Assembly (NCBI RefSeq): GCF_003259905.1
Contig: NZ_QLMG01000002.1
Location: forward strand, 172,442 to 236,441
Length of the DNA stretch: 64,000 nucleotides
From: Salipiger aestuarii
GTDB lineage: Bacteria; Pseudomonadota; Alphaproteobacteria; Rhodobacterales; Rhodobacteraceae
Direction of reading: 5' to 3'
Notes under the pieces: generated by a model
Databases searched by the model: none
What the model was told of the DNA's origin: nothing
Seen by the model: the letters and a program-made list of their open reading frames with translations, nothing else
Translations under genes and position numbers: made by a program
In this document: positions 46,950-60,439 of the stretch, piece by piece
Numbering within the stretch: the stretch's first letter is position 1
How the letters are laid out: each line of letters begins with the position of its first letter

Positions 46950-49691
46950 TCAGTCTTCGGGCGTGTCTTCGTCGTCGTCCTGTTCGGCGATCCAGGCGAC
47001 CGATACCACGGTTTCACCGGCGCGGGTGTTGAAAACCTTGACGCCGCCGGCGCTGCGTGAGCGGAAGGAAATGCCATCCACCGGCACCCGGATCGACTGC
47101 CCGGTCGAAGTGGCCAGCATGATCTGGTCTTCCATCTGCACCGGGAACGACGCCACGATCTCGCCGCCGCGCATGGATTTTTCCCAGGCTGTGACCCCCA
47201 TGCCGCCCCGGCCGCGTACCGGGTAATCCAACGAAGAGGTCAGCTTGCCCAGCCCCTTGGCGGTAATGGTCAGGATCAGGTTTTCGGCCGCCGACATTTC
47301 GGCATAGCGTTCCTGCGGCAGGGGTGTGTCGGCGTTGCCTTCCTCGTCAGAGACGTCATCCTCGGTGACGCCCGCCATCAGGCGGCGCATCTTGAGATAT
47401 GACGCGCGTTCGTCCGATTCCGCCTCGAAATGGCGAATGATCGACATCGACACGACCTCGGCCCCGTCGGCCAGTTTCACGCCGCGCACACCGGTCGAGT
47501 TGCGAGAGTTGAACACCCGCACCTCGGTCACCGGAAAGCGGATCGCGCGGCCCGAATTGGTGACGAGCATGACATCATCGTCTTCGGAACAGATGCGCGC
47601 GTTGATGAGCCGCGTCGTTTCTTCTTCGCCGTCGAACTTCATCGCAATCTTGCCGTTGCGCATGACGTTGGTGAAATCCGACAGACGGTTGCGGCGCACC
47701 GATCCCTTGGAGGTGGCGAAGACGATCTGAAGATCGTCCCAATCCGCCTCGTCCCGATCGACCGGCATGATGGCCGCCACGGAAACCCCCTGCGGGATCG
47801 GCAGGATGTTGACGATGGCCTTGCCCTTGGATGTGCGCCCGCCCTGCGGCAGACGCCACGTCTTGAGCTTGTAGACCATGCCGGCGGTGGTAAAGAACAG
47901 CAGCTGCGTGTGGGTGTTGGCCACGAACAGCTGGGTGACCACGTCATCCTCTTTCATCGACCCGCCCGACACGCCCTTGCCGCCGCGCTTTTGCGCGCGG
48001 AAATCGGCCAGCGGAGTGCGCTTGATGTAGCCCTCGGCGGTGACGGTCACGACCATGTCTTCGCGTTCGATCAGGTCTTCGTCTTCCAGGTCGCCCGCCC
48101 AGTCGATGATTTCGGTCCGGCGCGGCACCGCGTGCAGGTCGCGCACGGCGGCCATTTCATCGGTGACGATCTGCATGATGCGTTCGCGGCTCGACAGGAT
48201 GTCGAGGTATTCGCGGATTTTGCCCGCGAGTTCCTCGAGTTCGTCGGTCACTTCCTTGACGCCCAGCTGGGTGAGGCGTTGCAGCCGCAGTTCCAGAATG
48301 GCGCGGGCCTGGGTTTCGGACAGGTTATAGGTGCCGTCGTCGTTGGCCTTGTGGGTCGGGTCGTCGATCAGCGCGATATAGGGCAGGATTTCCTCGGCCG
48401 GCCAGCGGCGGGTCATCAGCTTTTCCCGCGCCTCGGCGGCGTCCACCGACTGGCGGATGGTGCGCACCACCTCGTCGACGTTGCTGACGGCCACGGCCAG
48501 TCCGCACAGGATATGCGCCCGCTCACGCGCCTTGCGCAGCAGATAGGCGGTGCGGCGCGCCACGACGTCTTCGCGGAAATCGAGGAAGGCGGTCAGAAAG
48601 GCCCGCAGCGTAAGCTGTTCGGGCTTGCCGCCGTTCAGCGCCAGCATGTTGCAGCCAAACGACGTCTGCATCGGGGTGAACCGGTAAAGCTGGTTGAGCA
48701 CCACCTCGGCGGTGGCATCGCGTTTCAGTTCGACGACGACGCGCACGCCGGAGCGATCCGATTCGTCCTGAACATGGGCGATGCCGTCGATCTTCTTGTC
48801 GCGGACCGCCTCGGCGATGCGTTCGATCATCACCGCCTTGTTTACCTGATAGGGGATTTCGTCGATGACGACGGCATAGCGGTCGCGACGAATTTCCTCG
48901 ATCCGGGTCTTGGCGCGGATGATGACGCTGCCGCGCCCCTCCAGATACGCCTTGCGCGCGCCAGAGCGACCGAGGATCACGCCGCCGGTGGGAAAGTCGG
49001 GGGCAGGGATGTAGTCGATCAGCTGCTCGGACGTCAGATCAGGGTTTTCGATCAGCGCCAGCGTCGCGTCGATCACCTCGCCCAGGTTATGCGGCGGAAT
49101 GCGCGTGGCCATGCCGACCGCGATGCCTTCGGACCCGTTCACAAGGATGTTGGGGTAGCGCGCGGGCAGCACCACCGGCTCCAGCCGTTCGTTGGCGTAG
49201 TTCATGACGAAATCGACGGTGTCCTTGTCGATGTCTTCAAGCAGCGCCTCGGCGGATCGTTGCAGCCGCGCCTCGGTATAACGGTAGGCGGCGGGCGGGT
49301 CGCCATCCATCGAGCCAAAGTTGCCCTGACCGTCGATCAGCGTCAGCGACATCGAGAAATCCTGCGCCATGCGCACCAGCGCATCATAGATCGCGCTGTC
49401 CCCGTGCGGGTGATAGCGGCCCATCACGTCGCCCACGGCGGTGGCGCATTTGCGATAGCCCTTGGCGCGGGTCTGGCCGTTTTCCCACATGGTATAAAGG
49501 ATGCGGCGATGCACGGGTTTCAGCCCGTCGCGCAGGTCGGGAATGGCACGGGACACGATCACGCTCATCGCGTAGTCGAGATAGCTCGACTTCATCTCCT
49601 CGATGATCGAGATTCCGGGGCCAGAATAGGCCGGCCGTTCGGGGCCGCCCATTTCTGCGTCGTTTTCAGGGGGTTCCGGCGTATCGGTCAC
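46950..49691 (-). CDS. gyrA: DNA gyrase subunit A
   Basis: Type II topoisomerase subunit introducing negative supercoils. The 913-residue protein has the catalytic tyrosine in YRYTEARL (Tyr138), the quinolone region [17 protein letters not shown] with Ser99 and Asp103 (equivalents of E. coli Ser83 and Asp87), hence wild-type at both resistance positions, and the GyrA box QKRGGKG in the C-terminal domain. GTG start. The 190-base region upstream separates it from the divergent usg gene. Confidence 0.98.
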   Translation of the reverse strand: MTDTPEPPENDAEMGGPERPAYSGPGISIIEEMKSSYLDYAMSVIVSRAIPDLRDGLKPVHRRILYTMWENGQTRAKGYRKCATAVGDVMGRYHPHGDSAIYDALVRMAQDFSMSLTLIDGQGNFGSMDGDPPAAYRYTEARLQRSAEALLEDIDKDTVDFVMNYANERLEPVVLPARYPNILVNGSEGIAVGMATRIPPHNLGEVIDATLALIENPDLTSEQLIDYIPAPDFPTGGVILGRSGARKAYLEGRGSVIIRAKTRIEEIRRDRYAVVIDEIPYQVNKAVMIERIAEAVRDKKIDGIAHVQDESDRSGVRVVVELKRDATAEVVLNQLYRFTPMQTSFGCNMLALNGGKPEQLTLRAFLTAFLDFREDVVARRTAYLLRKARERAHILCGLAVAVSNVDEVVRTIRQSVDAAEAREKLMTRRWPAEEILPYIALIDDPTHKANDDGTYNLSETQARAILELRLQRLTQLGVKEVTDELEELAGKIREYLDILSSRERIMQIVTDEMAAVRDLHAVPRRTEIIDWAGDLEDEDLIEREDMVVTVTAEGYIKRTPLADFRAQKRGGKGVSGGSMKEDDVVTQLFVANTHTQLLFFTTAGMVYKLKTWRLPQGGRTSKGKAIVNILPIPQGVSVAAIMPVDRDEADWDDLQIVFATSKGSVRRNRLSDFTNVMRNGKIAMKFDGEEETTRLINARICSEDDDVMLVTNSGRAIRFPVTEVRVFNSRNSTGVRGVKLADGAEVVSMSIIRHFEAESDERASYLKMRRLMAGVTEDDVSDEEGNADTPLPQERYAEMSAAENLILTITAKGLGKLTSSLDYPVRGRGGMGVTAWEKSMRGGEIVASFPVQMEDQIMLATSTGQSIRVPVDGISFRSRSAGGVKVFNTRAGETVVSVAWIAEQDDDEDTPED

Positions 49692-49882
49692 GAGGCTCGC
49701 CTGTCTGTTCTGATGCTATATCTAGTTGAGCCGATCTATATCAGAGACAGGATGTTGCGCGCAATGGCCGCGCGCCCGGTTTTCTGGCAGCCACATCGCC
49801 CACCTGATAACAGACTGTTTTCATTGAAAGATAACGACTCGCGCGGCATCCTTCTATGACAGGACCGTGACGAGGTAAAGCG

Positions 49883-50152
49883 ATGCAGGAAACACCGACC
49901 GAACTCATGCTAAAGGGATACGGGCTGACAACCGCCGAATTGTTCTACCGCATGCCCGATTATCGAAATGTTCTGAACAGCTTCGTCTGGCAGGAATACG
50001 ACCTTGCGCCGGACCATCCAAAGCTGTTCGGCTTTATCGAATTCTGGCAGGACAGCATCGAAGGGCCGCTGCATTCGGTGCGCTTTACCCATCGCAAGAT
50101 GCTGTCATCGGGCGAATGGCGCCATGTGGTCGGAGAGTTCCACTATCACTGA
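49883..50152 (+). CDS. Usg-family protein
   Basis: An 89-residue protein with the Usg signature LTTAELFYRMPDYRNVLNSFVWQ, EYDLAPDHPKLFGFIEFW and the IEGPLHSVRF end. The family is common in alphaproteobacteria, its function is unknown. AGG-rich sequence lies before the ATG. A terminator (50163-50181) follows directly. The left repeat of the adjacent remnant island starts 101 bases after its stop. Confidence 0.87.
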   Translation: MQETPTELMLKGYGLTTAELFYRMPDYRNVLNSFVWQEYDLAPDHPKLFGFIEFWQDSIEGPLHSVRFTHRKMLSSGEWRHVVGEFHYH

Positions 50153-50162
50153 AAGCGCAGCA

Positions 50163-50181
50163 GGGGGCGCTGCCCCCTTTT
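50163..50181 (+). terminator. Terminator of usg built from the GGGGGCGCTGCCCCC unit
   Basis: The palindrome GGGGGCGCTGCCCCC is followed by TTTT. It is identical to the unit at 46801-46815, so the repeat element may double as a transcription terminator. Confidence 0.75.
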
Positions 50182-50252
50182 GCAAGCCGGGAATTACACG
50201 CGGAAGACGCGCGCGGCGGCGCCGCTTTCCATGCGGGCCATCAGGCTTCCCA

Positions 50253-50275
50253 CTTATCCACGAGAAAAAAAGCAG
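50253..50275. repeat. Left inverted repeat of the remnant island
   Basis: CTTATCCACGAG followed by seven A and GCAG. Its reverse complement with one base missing recurs at 52473-52494. The CTTATCCAC part resembles a DnaA box, but this is more likely the end of a mobile element. Confidence 0.6.
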
Positions 50276-50410
50276 CCAATAGTACAAGTCACTGAGAAGG
50301 CGTAGTATTTCGGAAGTTTTGTCTTATTTTGCTCTGTCTTGCAGCTTCTGCTTCGTGCGGCGGACATATGGCCAAGATTGTCCGGCTGTCGAAACGAGTG
50401 GTGAAGCCTG

Positions 50411-51440
50411 ATGATCGCCGATCTCAAGTCGATCCCGGACATCTGGAAGCGCATGCCGGGCGAGCTGCACGCACGGCGGTACCAGGAAGGGATCATCTGG
50501 CCCATTGGTCGGCATTGTCCCCATTGCGGGTCGGTTGCCTCCTCTGCTCTTCGCGGCCGGACTTGTCGGCCTGGTCTTTATCAGTGTCGAGACTGCCGAC
50601 TTTCAGTTCACTGTCACAACGCTCACCCCGATGCACGGCACCAAACTCGACCACCGGATCTGGATCTGCGCGATGTTCGTGGTGCTTGACATCGAGCAAG
50701 GGCATCTCCTCAGTCGTGATGGCACGGTTACTGGGAGTGAACCAGAAAACTGCTTGGAAGATGGGGCCTGCCATTCGGGAAATGATGGATGACCGGAACG
50801 GTGGGTTGATGCCACTGGAAGACATTGTCGAGGGAGATCAGACGTATGTCGGAGGGGCACCGAAATCCCTCTCGGGTGCCTACAACCCACCCGGCAGGGG
50901 CACTCTGGTAAGCCGCTGATCTTCGTGGCCGCCTCTCGCGATGGGCAGGCACGCGCGCGGGTCGTCCGCAATGATCAGCCGGCGACACTGGAACCGGTTT
51001 TCCTGGAATGGATCGACCCGGCGACAACCAGCCTGATGACCGATGGCAGCAAGAGCTATCGAGGCTTGGGACAGACCATGGCGGATCACCAGCATGTGAT
51101 TCACAGCCTGAAAGAATATGCCAATACGGAGACCGGCGCGCATGTGAAACCGGCTGAAGCCGTGATCTCCCAACTGCAGCGTGCCCTGGCTGGGGTTTGT
51201 CACACCCTTGGCAGAAAACGCCTCCAGCGATACCTCGACGAGATCGTCTGGCGATGGAACCACCAGGACCCTGTCCGGGAAGTGGTCAAGCAATGGACAA
51301 CGAATGCCGGAATCGAGCGGGAGAAATCGACCACGATCTGGCGCCCGATCCCGGTGGTTGACCAGATGCGCGTGCTGCTTCAGGGCGCGGTCGGTAAACA
51401 AGTGCGCCGATCAAGGGAATATGGTCTGTGCTGGTCCTGA
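50411..51440 (+). pseudogene. IS1595-family (ISXO2-like) transposase, frameshifted
   Basis: Reading four successive frames rebuilds one transposase. First the zinc ribbon CPHCGSVASSALRGRTCRPG with LYQCRDC; then a shift near 50600 to FTVTTLTPMHGTKLDHRIW; then a shift near 50690 to SSKGISSVVMARLLGVNQKT, TAWKMG and VEGDQTYVGGAPK (first DDE aspartate); then a shift near 50905 to VAASRDGQARARVV, LMTDGSKSYRGLG (second aspartate) and VIWRWNHQDP-like end. At least three frameshifts make it non-functional without recoding. It is inside the inverted-repeat-bounded island. Confidence 0.88.
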
Positions 51441-51570
51441 GCATTGCTATCTATCCGGGACAGCGTGATATTTGCGTTCCGCTTCGCGGCTGAATGCCCG
51501 CAAGCGTCTCGTGCAACGGCATCACGGAAGAGAGGCGTCCCGAAGATGAAAAGACCCTGACACGGACCGG

Positions 51571-52339
51571 GTGGCACCGGTGATCTCCTTTCTTTCGGGA
51601 AATCTGCCACGCATTGATCATGGTTGGCAGCACAAGTTTTCGACAGCCTACCAGATTGGTTGTGAGGCTCTGATGGCGCTCGGCGAGGCGACAGAGATCA
51701 GCGGAGGCGCTATTCGCCGGGAAAATCCAAAACGCCCGGAACACCTCCCTCGGTGGGACGACATATGCATCGCGGTTCTCCGGCTGGCCGAACAGCAGAA
51801 CAAGCTCACTTCCCGTTTGCCGGACGGAACGAGTCCACCTCCTCGGACGCCATGGCGGGTTATCAACGCGCCGCCCCCGCCTCCGCCGAACATCCTGCCA
51901 GCCCAAGGCATGGGACCCGCGCGCCAACGATGAGGTGTCGTCGGTCCCAATCGCCCTCGGGCTCATCGGCGCCGAGGGCCGCTGGACCGAGCAGGCAGAA
52001 CCCGTCCTTTGGCGCGACCAACCGCGCGAGTGCGAAATGGATGTGACCTCCGACCCCCGTTTTCTCGGAGCGGTGCGGCACGCGGTTGAAGTCATTTCAC
52101 CGGTCATACGCATAGAGATTGACCGCCTGGTGAGGATCACCAAGAAAGACGTCGAAGCCCACATTCGACATCATGATCATGCTATCGACGAGGGCCGGGA
52201 AAACTATGCCCCGAAAGCTCGTTTCGGTGCGCCGATGACGCCGGAGAAGGCCGTAGATAGCTTGCGCGTCCTGCGCCGCAACGAACTTGATTGGATCTTC
52301 TTCCGCCATTGGCGACTGCGTGAGGGGGCTAACCCGTGA
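51571..52339 (+). pseudogene. Unknown protein, split by a frameshift
   Basis: Two frames that fit together. The upstream part (GTG at 51571) starts MAPVISFLSGNLPRIDHGW and runs to a proline-rich stretch (NAPPPPPPNILPAQ, stop at 51933). The frame that continues sensibly is +1 and reads AWDPRANDEVSSVPIALGLI, IGAEGRWTEQAEPVLW, then TPEKAVDSLRVLRRNELDW, ending at 52339. The break lies at the C-rich run coding the prolines (about 51880-51905), a classic slippage site. No family is recognised; there are no membrane segments. It is either a decayed gene, a sequencing slip, or a slippage-recoded gene. Confidence 0.5.
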
Positions 52340-52472
52340 CCAATCAGCAAGTGCTTTGCAGATTTTTCACGACCCTCTGGCCAAACAGATGAGGCGAGCA
52401 GTTCTCATTCGGCTTCACCCTGGCTTTCCACGCTTCGCGGAATAGCCGCTGAGCGTCTTGAGAAGTTCGCAC

Positions 52473-52494
52473 CTGCTTTTTTTTGGTGGATAAG
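52473..52494. repeat. Right inverted repeat of the remnant island
   Basis: GCAG, eight A, C, GTGGATAAG on the reverse complement match the left repeat at 50253-50275 in 21 of 23 aligned positions. It lies just after the 3' end of the SYLF lipoprotein gene. No obvious target-site duplication was found next to either repeat. Confidence 0.6.
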
Positions 52495-52498
52495 CGGG

Positions 52499-53053
52499 TC
52501 AGGGAATGATGCGTGTGTATTTCGTGCCTTCCAGTGTCGCGCCCAGGCGCAGCCCGGACTGCCCGAAGATCACCGCGATGACCGGAGACATGGATGTGGT
52601 TGTCTCGGCGGCGAGGGTTTCGCCTTTTTCAGGTGTGGCGTATTCGATGTTTGCGCCGGCCGCCCAGCCCGGCGAGCGCCGGAAGTTCGACAGCGCCTCC
52701 TGGGTCATGAAAAACAGCACATGCGCATATTGCTGCGCCCCGATCTGCAACCCGCCGGTGCCTTTGACCATCGAATAATAGTCGACCGTCACGCCCCCCA
52801 CGCGCAGCGCGCCGCGCCCATAGGCGCCGCCAAGGCCAAGACCCGCCTCGGTCACCAGCGGCATGACCAGCATGCCGGACGCCTTTTTGCCAAGGTCAAC
52901 GGTGCCGGGAAACTGGTAGTACATCTGGCTGAGCGTGGAATCGACGCGCGCGTCGATCGTCGAGCTGCCAGTGCTTCCCACACCGTTGCCGCAGGCTGTA
53001 AGTGCGCCCATCGCCCCCAGAGAGAGAGTGAGCTTGCGTCGGGTCATGTTCAT
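52499..53053 (-). CDS. SYLF/YSC84-domain lipoprotein
   Basis: A 184-residue protein with a lipoprotein signal, MNMTRRKLTLSLGAMGALTACGN, where LTAC is the lipobox. The SYLF domain shows KKASGMLVMPLVTEAGLGLG, GGAYGRGALRVGG and SMVKGTGGLQIGAQ, ending in LGATLEGTKYTRI. The domain binds lipids in other organisms; a periplasmic role in envelope organisation is possible. Start chosen with GAGAG upstream. It borders the right repeat of the remnant island on its 3' side. Confidence 0.86.
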   Translation of the reverse strand: MNMTRRKLTLSLGAMGALTACGNGVGSTGSSTIDARVDSTLSQMYYQFPGTVDLGKKASGMLVMPLVTEAGLGLGGAYGRGALRVGGVTVDYYSMVKGTGGLQIGAQQYAHVLFFMTQEALSNFRRSPGWAAGANIEYATPEKGETLAAETTTSMSPVIAVIFGQSGLRLGATLEGTKYTRIIP

Positions 53054-53237
53054 CGGTCTGCTCTCGAGTCCTGTGCCTTGGGCCGTCTGTGTCGGGCCGT
53101 GACTGTCGATGGGGTGACGTCCGGCTGTCCCGCCGGTTGCACGAGAAGGGTACAATAGCCGGGACGGGGTGTCACCCGGCATGTTCCCGCCCCGGCAAAG
53201 TTCCGCAAGAGTCCCGTGGCGGAAGGCGAAAGCGTGG

Positions 53238-54236
53238 TCACCCGTTCAGCAACCGGGCCGCCGCCGGGGCGAAATAGGTCAGCACCCCGTCGCAGCCCGC
53301 GCGTTTGAATGCCATCAGGCTTTCCAGCATCACCTTGTCGCCATCCAGCCAGCCGCGATCGAACGCACCCGCCAGCATCGCGTATTCGCCCGACACCTGA
53401 TAGGCAAAGGTCGGGGCGCCGAACATGTCCTTGGCTCGGCGGCAGATGTCCAGATAGGGCATTCCCGGTTTGACCATCACCATGTCGGCGCCTTCGGACA
53501 GGTCGCGTTCGATCAGGCGCATCGCCTCGTCGGAATTGCCGGGCTGCATCTGATAGGTCTGCTTGTCGCCCTTCAGGGCGCCCGATGCGCCCACGGCGTC
53601 GCGGAAGGGGCCGTAAAAGCCGCTCGCGTATTTGGCCGAATAGCTCATGATCGCGGTGTTGCGGAAGCCTTCGCGTTCCAGTTCGGCGCGGATCGCCGCG
53701 ATACGCCCGTCCATCATGTCCGAGGGGCCGATGATGTCGCACCCCGCGCGGGCCTGGCTGAGCGCCTGTTTCACCAGCGCCTCGACCGTTTCGTCATTGA
53801 CGATTTCGCCGTCCACCACGAACCCGTCGTGCCCGGTCGACGAATAGGGATCGAGCGCCACGTCGGTCATCACCGCGATGTCGGGCACCGCGTCCTTGAT
53901 GGCGCGGGTGGCGCGGTTGGACAGGTTTTCCGGATTCCACGCTTCGGCGGCATCTTCGCTGCGCCTGGACGGATCGGTATAGGGAAAGAGACAGATGGCG
54001 GGAATGCCAAGCGCGTGGGCCTCGCGCGCGGCATCGACCACCTTGTCGACCGACAGGCGGTTGACGCCGGGCATGGATGTTACGGGTTCGCTGATGTCCG
54101 TGCCGTCGCGCACGAATACCGGCCAGATGAAATCCGCGGGGCCTAGCACCGTTTCGGCCACCAGCGCGCGCACCGCCGGGGTGGCGCGCAAGCGGCGCAG
54201 GCGTGTTGCGGGAAAACCGGCAATCTTGGGTTTCAT
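53238..54236 (-). CDS. hemB: Porphobilinogen synthase (delta-aminolevulinate dehydratase)
   Basis: Condenses two 5-aminolevulinate molecules to porphobilinogen in haem/bacteriochlorophyll synthesis. The 332-residue protein carries SYSAKYASGFYGPFRDAVG and MVMVKPGMPYLDICRRAK with the two active-site lysines, and DVALDPYSSTGHDGF. The start ATG begins the conserved region (RRLRATPAVRALVAETVL). The gene upstream, a membrane protein, is divergent. Confidence 0.97.
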   Translation of the reverse strand: MKPKIAGFPATRLRRLRATPAVRALVAETVLGPADFIWPVFVRDGTDISEPVTSMPGVNRLSVDKVVDAAREAHALGIPAICLFPYTDPSRRSEDAAEAWNPENLSNRATRAIKDAVPDIAVMTDVALDPYSSTGHDGFVVDGEIVNDETVEALVKQALSQARAGCDIIGPSDMMDGRIAAIRAELEREGFRNTAIMSYSAKYASGFYGPFRDAVGASGALKGDKQTYQMQPGNSDEAMRLIERDLSEGADMVMVKPGMPYLDICRRAKDMFGAPTFAYQVSGEYAMLAGAFDRGWLDGDKVMLESLMAFKRAGCDGVLTYFAPAAARLLNG

Positions 54237-54349
54237 CGGGGGCCTCTCTTGATAACGCGGCTCTTGGGTGGCATGGAAAGGCGGCTGTCACAAGGCCCGG
54301 GCACCGCGCCTGCATCAATAGGCCGCGCGCAAGAGGGACCAAGGCTTCA

Positions 54350-54874
54350 GTGGACTGGTACGAAAACGTTCTTGAGACCATAGACCTGCGGTCTTTTTCC
54401 AACATGTGGTACTGGATCGCGCTTGCGGTCACCTGGTCCACGGCAAGCCACTGGGTGCTGGGGGTGCCCTTTGACATGGTGGGCCGGGCGCGGCGCAATG
54501 GCGGACAGGCGGCGCAGGATCTTGAGGATCTCGTGCGGATCAACGTCAACCGCATCGTCATGACCGTGGACGACGCCGGGATCTGGCTGGCGGCCATCGG
54601 GCCGATGATCCTCAGCGCCTTGATGTGGTCGGGTTTCCGGTACGGGGTCGAACTGGCGCAGGCGGTGTTCCTGCTGGCGTTCCCGATGTCGCTGGTGGGG
54701 CTTCTTGCGCTGCGGGCGGCCCGGCAGATCCAGAAGGGCGCGATTTCGGGGCCGGATCTGTGGCGCAAGCTGACGCGGCACCGGTTCTGGGTTCAGGTGA
54801 TCGGGCTGGTGTCGATCTTCGTCACCGCGCTGTGGGGAATGTTTCAGAACATGAGCTATCAGGCCCTTGGTTGA
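54350..54874 (+). CDS. Membrane protein of unknown function
   Basis: A 174-residue protein starting at GTG (DWYENVLETIDLRSF) after AGAGGG. Four hydrophobic segments: NMWYWIALAVTWSTASHWVLG, IWLAAIGPMILSALMWSGF, AVFLLAFPMSLVGLLAL and VQVIGLVSIFVTALWGMF. A family name is not established; homologues in this order are sometimes labelled as SufBCD-associated, which I cannot support from sequence. It precedes mfd by 66 bases and is divergent from hemB. Confidence 0.72.
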   Translation: MDWYENVLETIDLRSFSNMWYWIALAVTWSTASHWVLGVPFDMVGRARRNGGQAAQDLEDLVRINVNRIVMTVDDAGIWLAAIGPMILSALMWSGFRYGVELAQAVFLLAFPMSLVGLLALRAARQIQKGAISGPDLWRKLTRHRFWVQVIGLVSIFVTALWGMFQNMSYQALG

Positions 54875-54940
54875 CCAGCGCGGGCGCGGGGCTGCTTTAA
54901 GCGGTTGACGGGCGGGCGCGGGCGCGCCAAATCCCGGTTC

Positions 54941-58444
<3,504 letters not shown>

Positions 58445-58705
58445 ACGTTCGGCGGGGGTGACGGGGGCTGCCCCGCACGGTACGCCCCCCCAACGGCATA
58501 TTTTGGGCCACAGGAACGCTGCCGGCGCGGTTTCGGGCGCGGGGGGCGCGGTGCGCGCGCCCGGACCGGGTTTTCGCTTGTGCGCTTTCTTGCAAGTGCT
58601 TAACCCTTGGCCAAGCGCGTCCTGTTGCGGCTGGCGGGGCGGGAAGGCTACTTGCTGGCGCCCTGACGCAGGCGCATGACTTCAGACGGGGACCCGGGAG
58701 ATCTC

Positions 58706-60439
58706 ATGACCGTGAAATCCTTCAGCGCCAGATTGTCCGAGTTGCTGGGCTTTATCTATCCGGATGTGGACACGCCCATCCTGGGCAGTCAGGTGGTCGA
58801 GGCGTTCTGGCCGGACGATCTGCACCGTCGCAAGCAACCGCGCAAGCCGGGCAACAATCTGTGGTCGCAGAACGACGCGGTGCTGATCACCTACGGTGAC
58901 AGCCTGATCGACGGCACCCACAAACCGCTGGACCTGATGCATGATTTCCTATCGTCGCATATGAAGGGGGTGGTGAACGGCGTGCATATCCTGCCGTTCT
59001 TTCCCTTTACGTCCGATGACGGGTTCGCGGTGACGGATTACCGCAAGGTCAATCCGCAGCTGGGCGAATGGTCGGACGTGCGCCGCATCGCGCAGGAATT
59101 CCACCTGATGTCGGATCTGGTTCTGAACCATGTGTCCAGCCAGGGCGTGTGGTTCAACGCCTACCGGCAGGGGCAAAAACCCTATGACAAGTTCTTCTTC
59201 GAAGCCTCGCCCGATGACGACCTGAGCATGGTGACGCGGCCGCGCACGACCCCGTTGTTGCAAGAGGTCGAAACGGCGATGGGCACACGCTACGTCTGGT
59301 GCACCTTCAGCCACGATCAGGTCGACCTTGATTTCCGCAACCCCGAAGTGCTGCTGGAGATCCTGCGCATCATCCGGCTGCACATCGACGAGGGCGTGCG
59401 CATCATCCGGCTGGATGCGGTGGCCTTTCTGTGGAAGCAGCTCGGCACCAACTGCATTCACCTGCCGCAGACCCACGCGGTGATCCAACTGATGCGGCTG
59501 TTGATGGATTACGCCAGCGAAACGGTGATCCTGCTGACCGAAACCAATGTGCCCAAGGCGGAAAACCTCAGCTATTTCGGTCACCGCAACGAAGCGCATG
59601 TGGTTTACAACTTTCCGCTGCCGCCGCTGATCCTGCACGCGATGATGTCGGGCGACGCGAAATACCTGATCGACTGGCAGCGCACCATGCCGCCCGCGCC
59701 GCTGGGCTGCGCCTATCTGAACTTCACCGCGTCGCATGACGGCATCGGGATGCGCCCGGCCGAAGGTCTGATACCGCCCCCCGAGATCGGCAGGATGATT
59801 GATACGATCCGCGCGATCGGCGGGCGGGTGTCGATGCGCTCGCTGCCCGGCGGGGGCGAAGCGCCCTACGAGCTGAACTGCTCCTATTTCGAAGCGATGG
59901 GCCGGACCTTCGAAGGGCCCGACGATCATCACCTTGATCGTTTCCTGTGTTCGCAGACCATCCCGATGTCGCTGGAAGGGATCCCGGCGTTCTACATCCA
60001 TTCGATGCTGGCCACGCCCAACGATCTGGACGCGGTCGAGCGGCGCGGCATGAACCGGGCGATCAACCGGCACCGCTGGGATTACCCCGCGCTGATCGAC
60101 AAGCTGAACGATCCCGACACCGTCCATGCCCGCGTTCTGGCGGCCCTGTCCGAACGGCTGAAGCTGCGCGCGCAACAGCCGGGGTTCCATCCCAATGCCA
60201 CGCAGTTCACGCTGAACGTCGATCGCAGGATCTTTGGCTTGTGGCGCCAGGCGCTGGACCGGTCGCAGTCGATCTTTACCCTGCACAATGTCAGCGCGGA
60301 CACGGTCGAGATCCCCGAGGGCGATCTGAACCTGATCGCCGACGAAACCTGGATCGACCTGCTGAGCGGCGAAGCGATCACGCCGGGGCCGGTGCGCATG
60401 GCGCCCTATCAGTGTCGCTGGATCGCCAACGTCGGCTGA
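58706..60439 (+). CDS. GH13_18 sugar phosphorylase (sucrose- or glucosylglycerate phosphorylase type)
   Basis: Phosphorolyses an alpha-glucoside to glucose-1-phosphate and an acceptor. The 577-residue protein belongs to GH13 subfamily 18: HILPFFPFTSDDGFAV, DLVLNHVSSQGVW, the nucleophile region VRIIRLDAVAFLWKQLGTN, the acid/base VILLTETNVP and FTASHDGIGMRP. This subfamily includes sucrose and glucosylglycerate phosphorylases, and specificity cannot be read safely. A GT81/MpgP pair for glycosylglycerate synthesis lies at 38-40 kb, which makes the glucosylglycerate option attractive. GGGAG precedes the ATG. Confidence 0.88.
   Translation: MTVKSFSARLSELLGFIYPDVDTPILGSQVVEAFWPDDLHRRKQPRKPGNNLWSQNDAVLITYGDSLIDGTHKPLDLMHDFLSSHMKGVVNGVHILPFFPFTSDDGFAVTDYRKVNPQLGEWSDVRRIAQEFHLMSDLVLNHVSSQGVWFNAYRQGQKPYDKFFFEASPDDDLSMVTRPRTTPLLQEVETAMGTRYVWCTFSHDQVDLDFRNPEVLLEILRIIRLHIDEGVRIIRLDAVAFLWKQLGTNCIHLPQTHAVIQLMRLLMDYASETVILLTETNVPKAENLSYFGHRNEAHVVYNFPLPPLILHAMMSGDAKYLIDWQRTMPPAPLGCAYLNFTASHDGIGMRPAEGLIPPPEIGRMIDTIRAIGGRVSMRSLPGGGEAPYELNCSYFEAMGRTFEGPDDHHLDRFLCSQTIPMSLEGIPAFYIHSMLATPNDLDAVERRGMNRAINRHRWDYPALIDKLNDPDTVHARVLAALSERLKLRAQQPGFHPNATQFTLNVDRRIFGLWRQALDRSQSIFTLHNVSADTVEIPEGDLNLIADETWIDLLSGEAITPGPVRMAPYQCRWIANVG

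Noticed and set aside
50253..52494. Replication origin, suggested by two DnaA-box-like TTATCCAC sites
   Set aside because: Only two sites, no cluster, no AT-rich unwinding region, and no dnaA, parAB or hemE neighbours.
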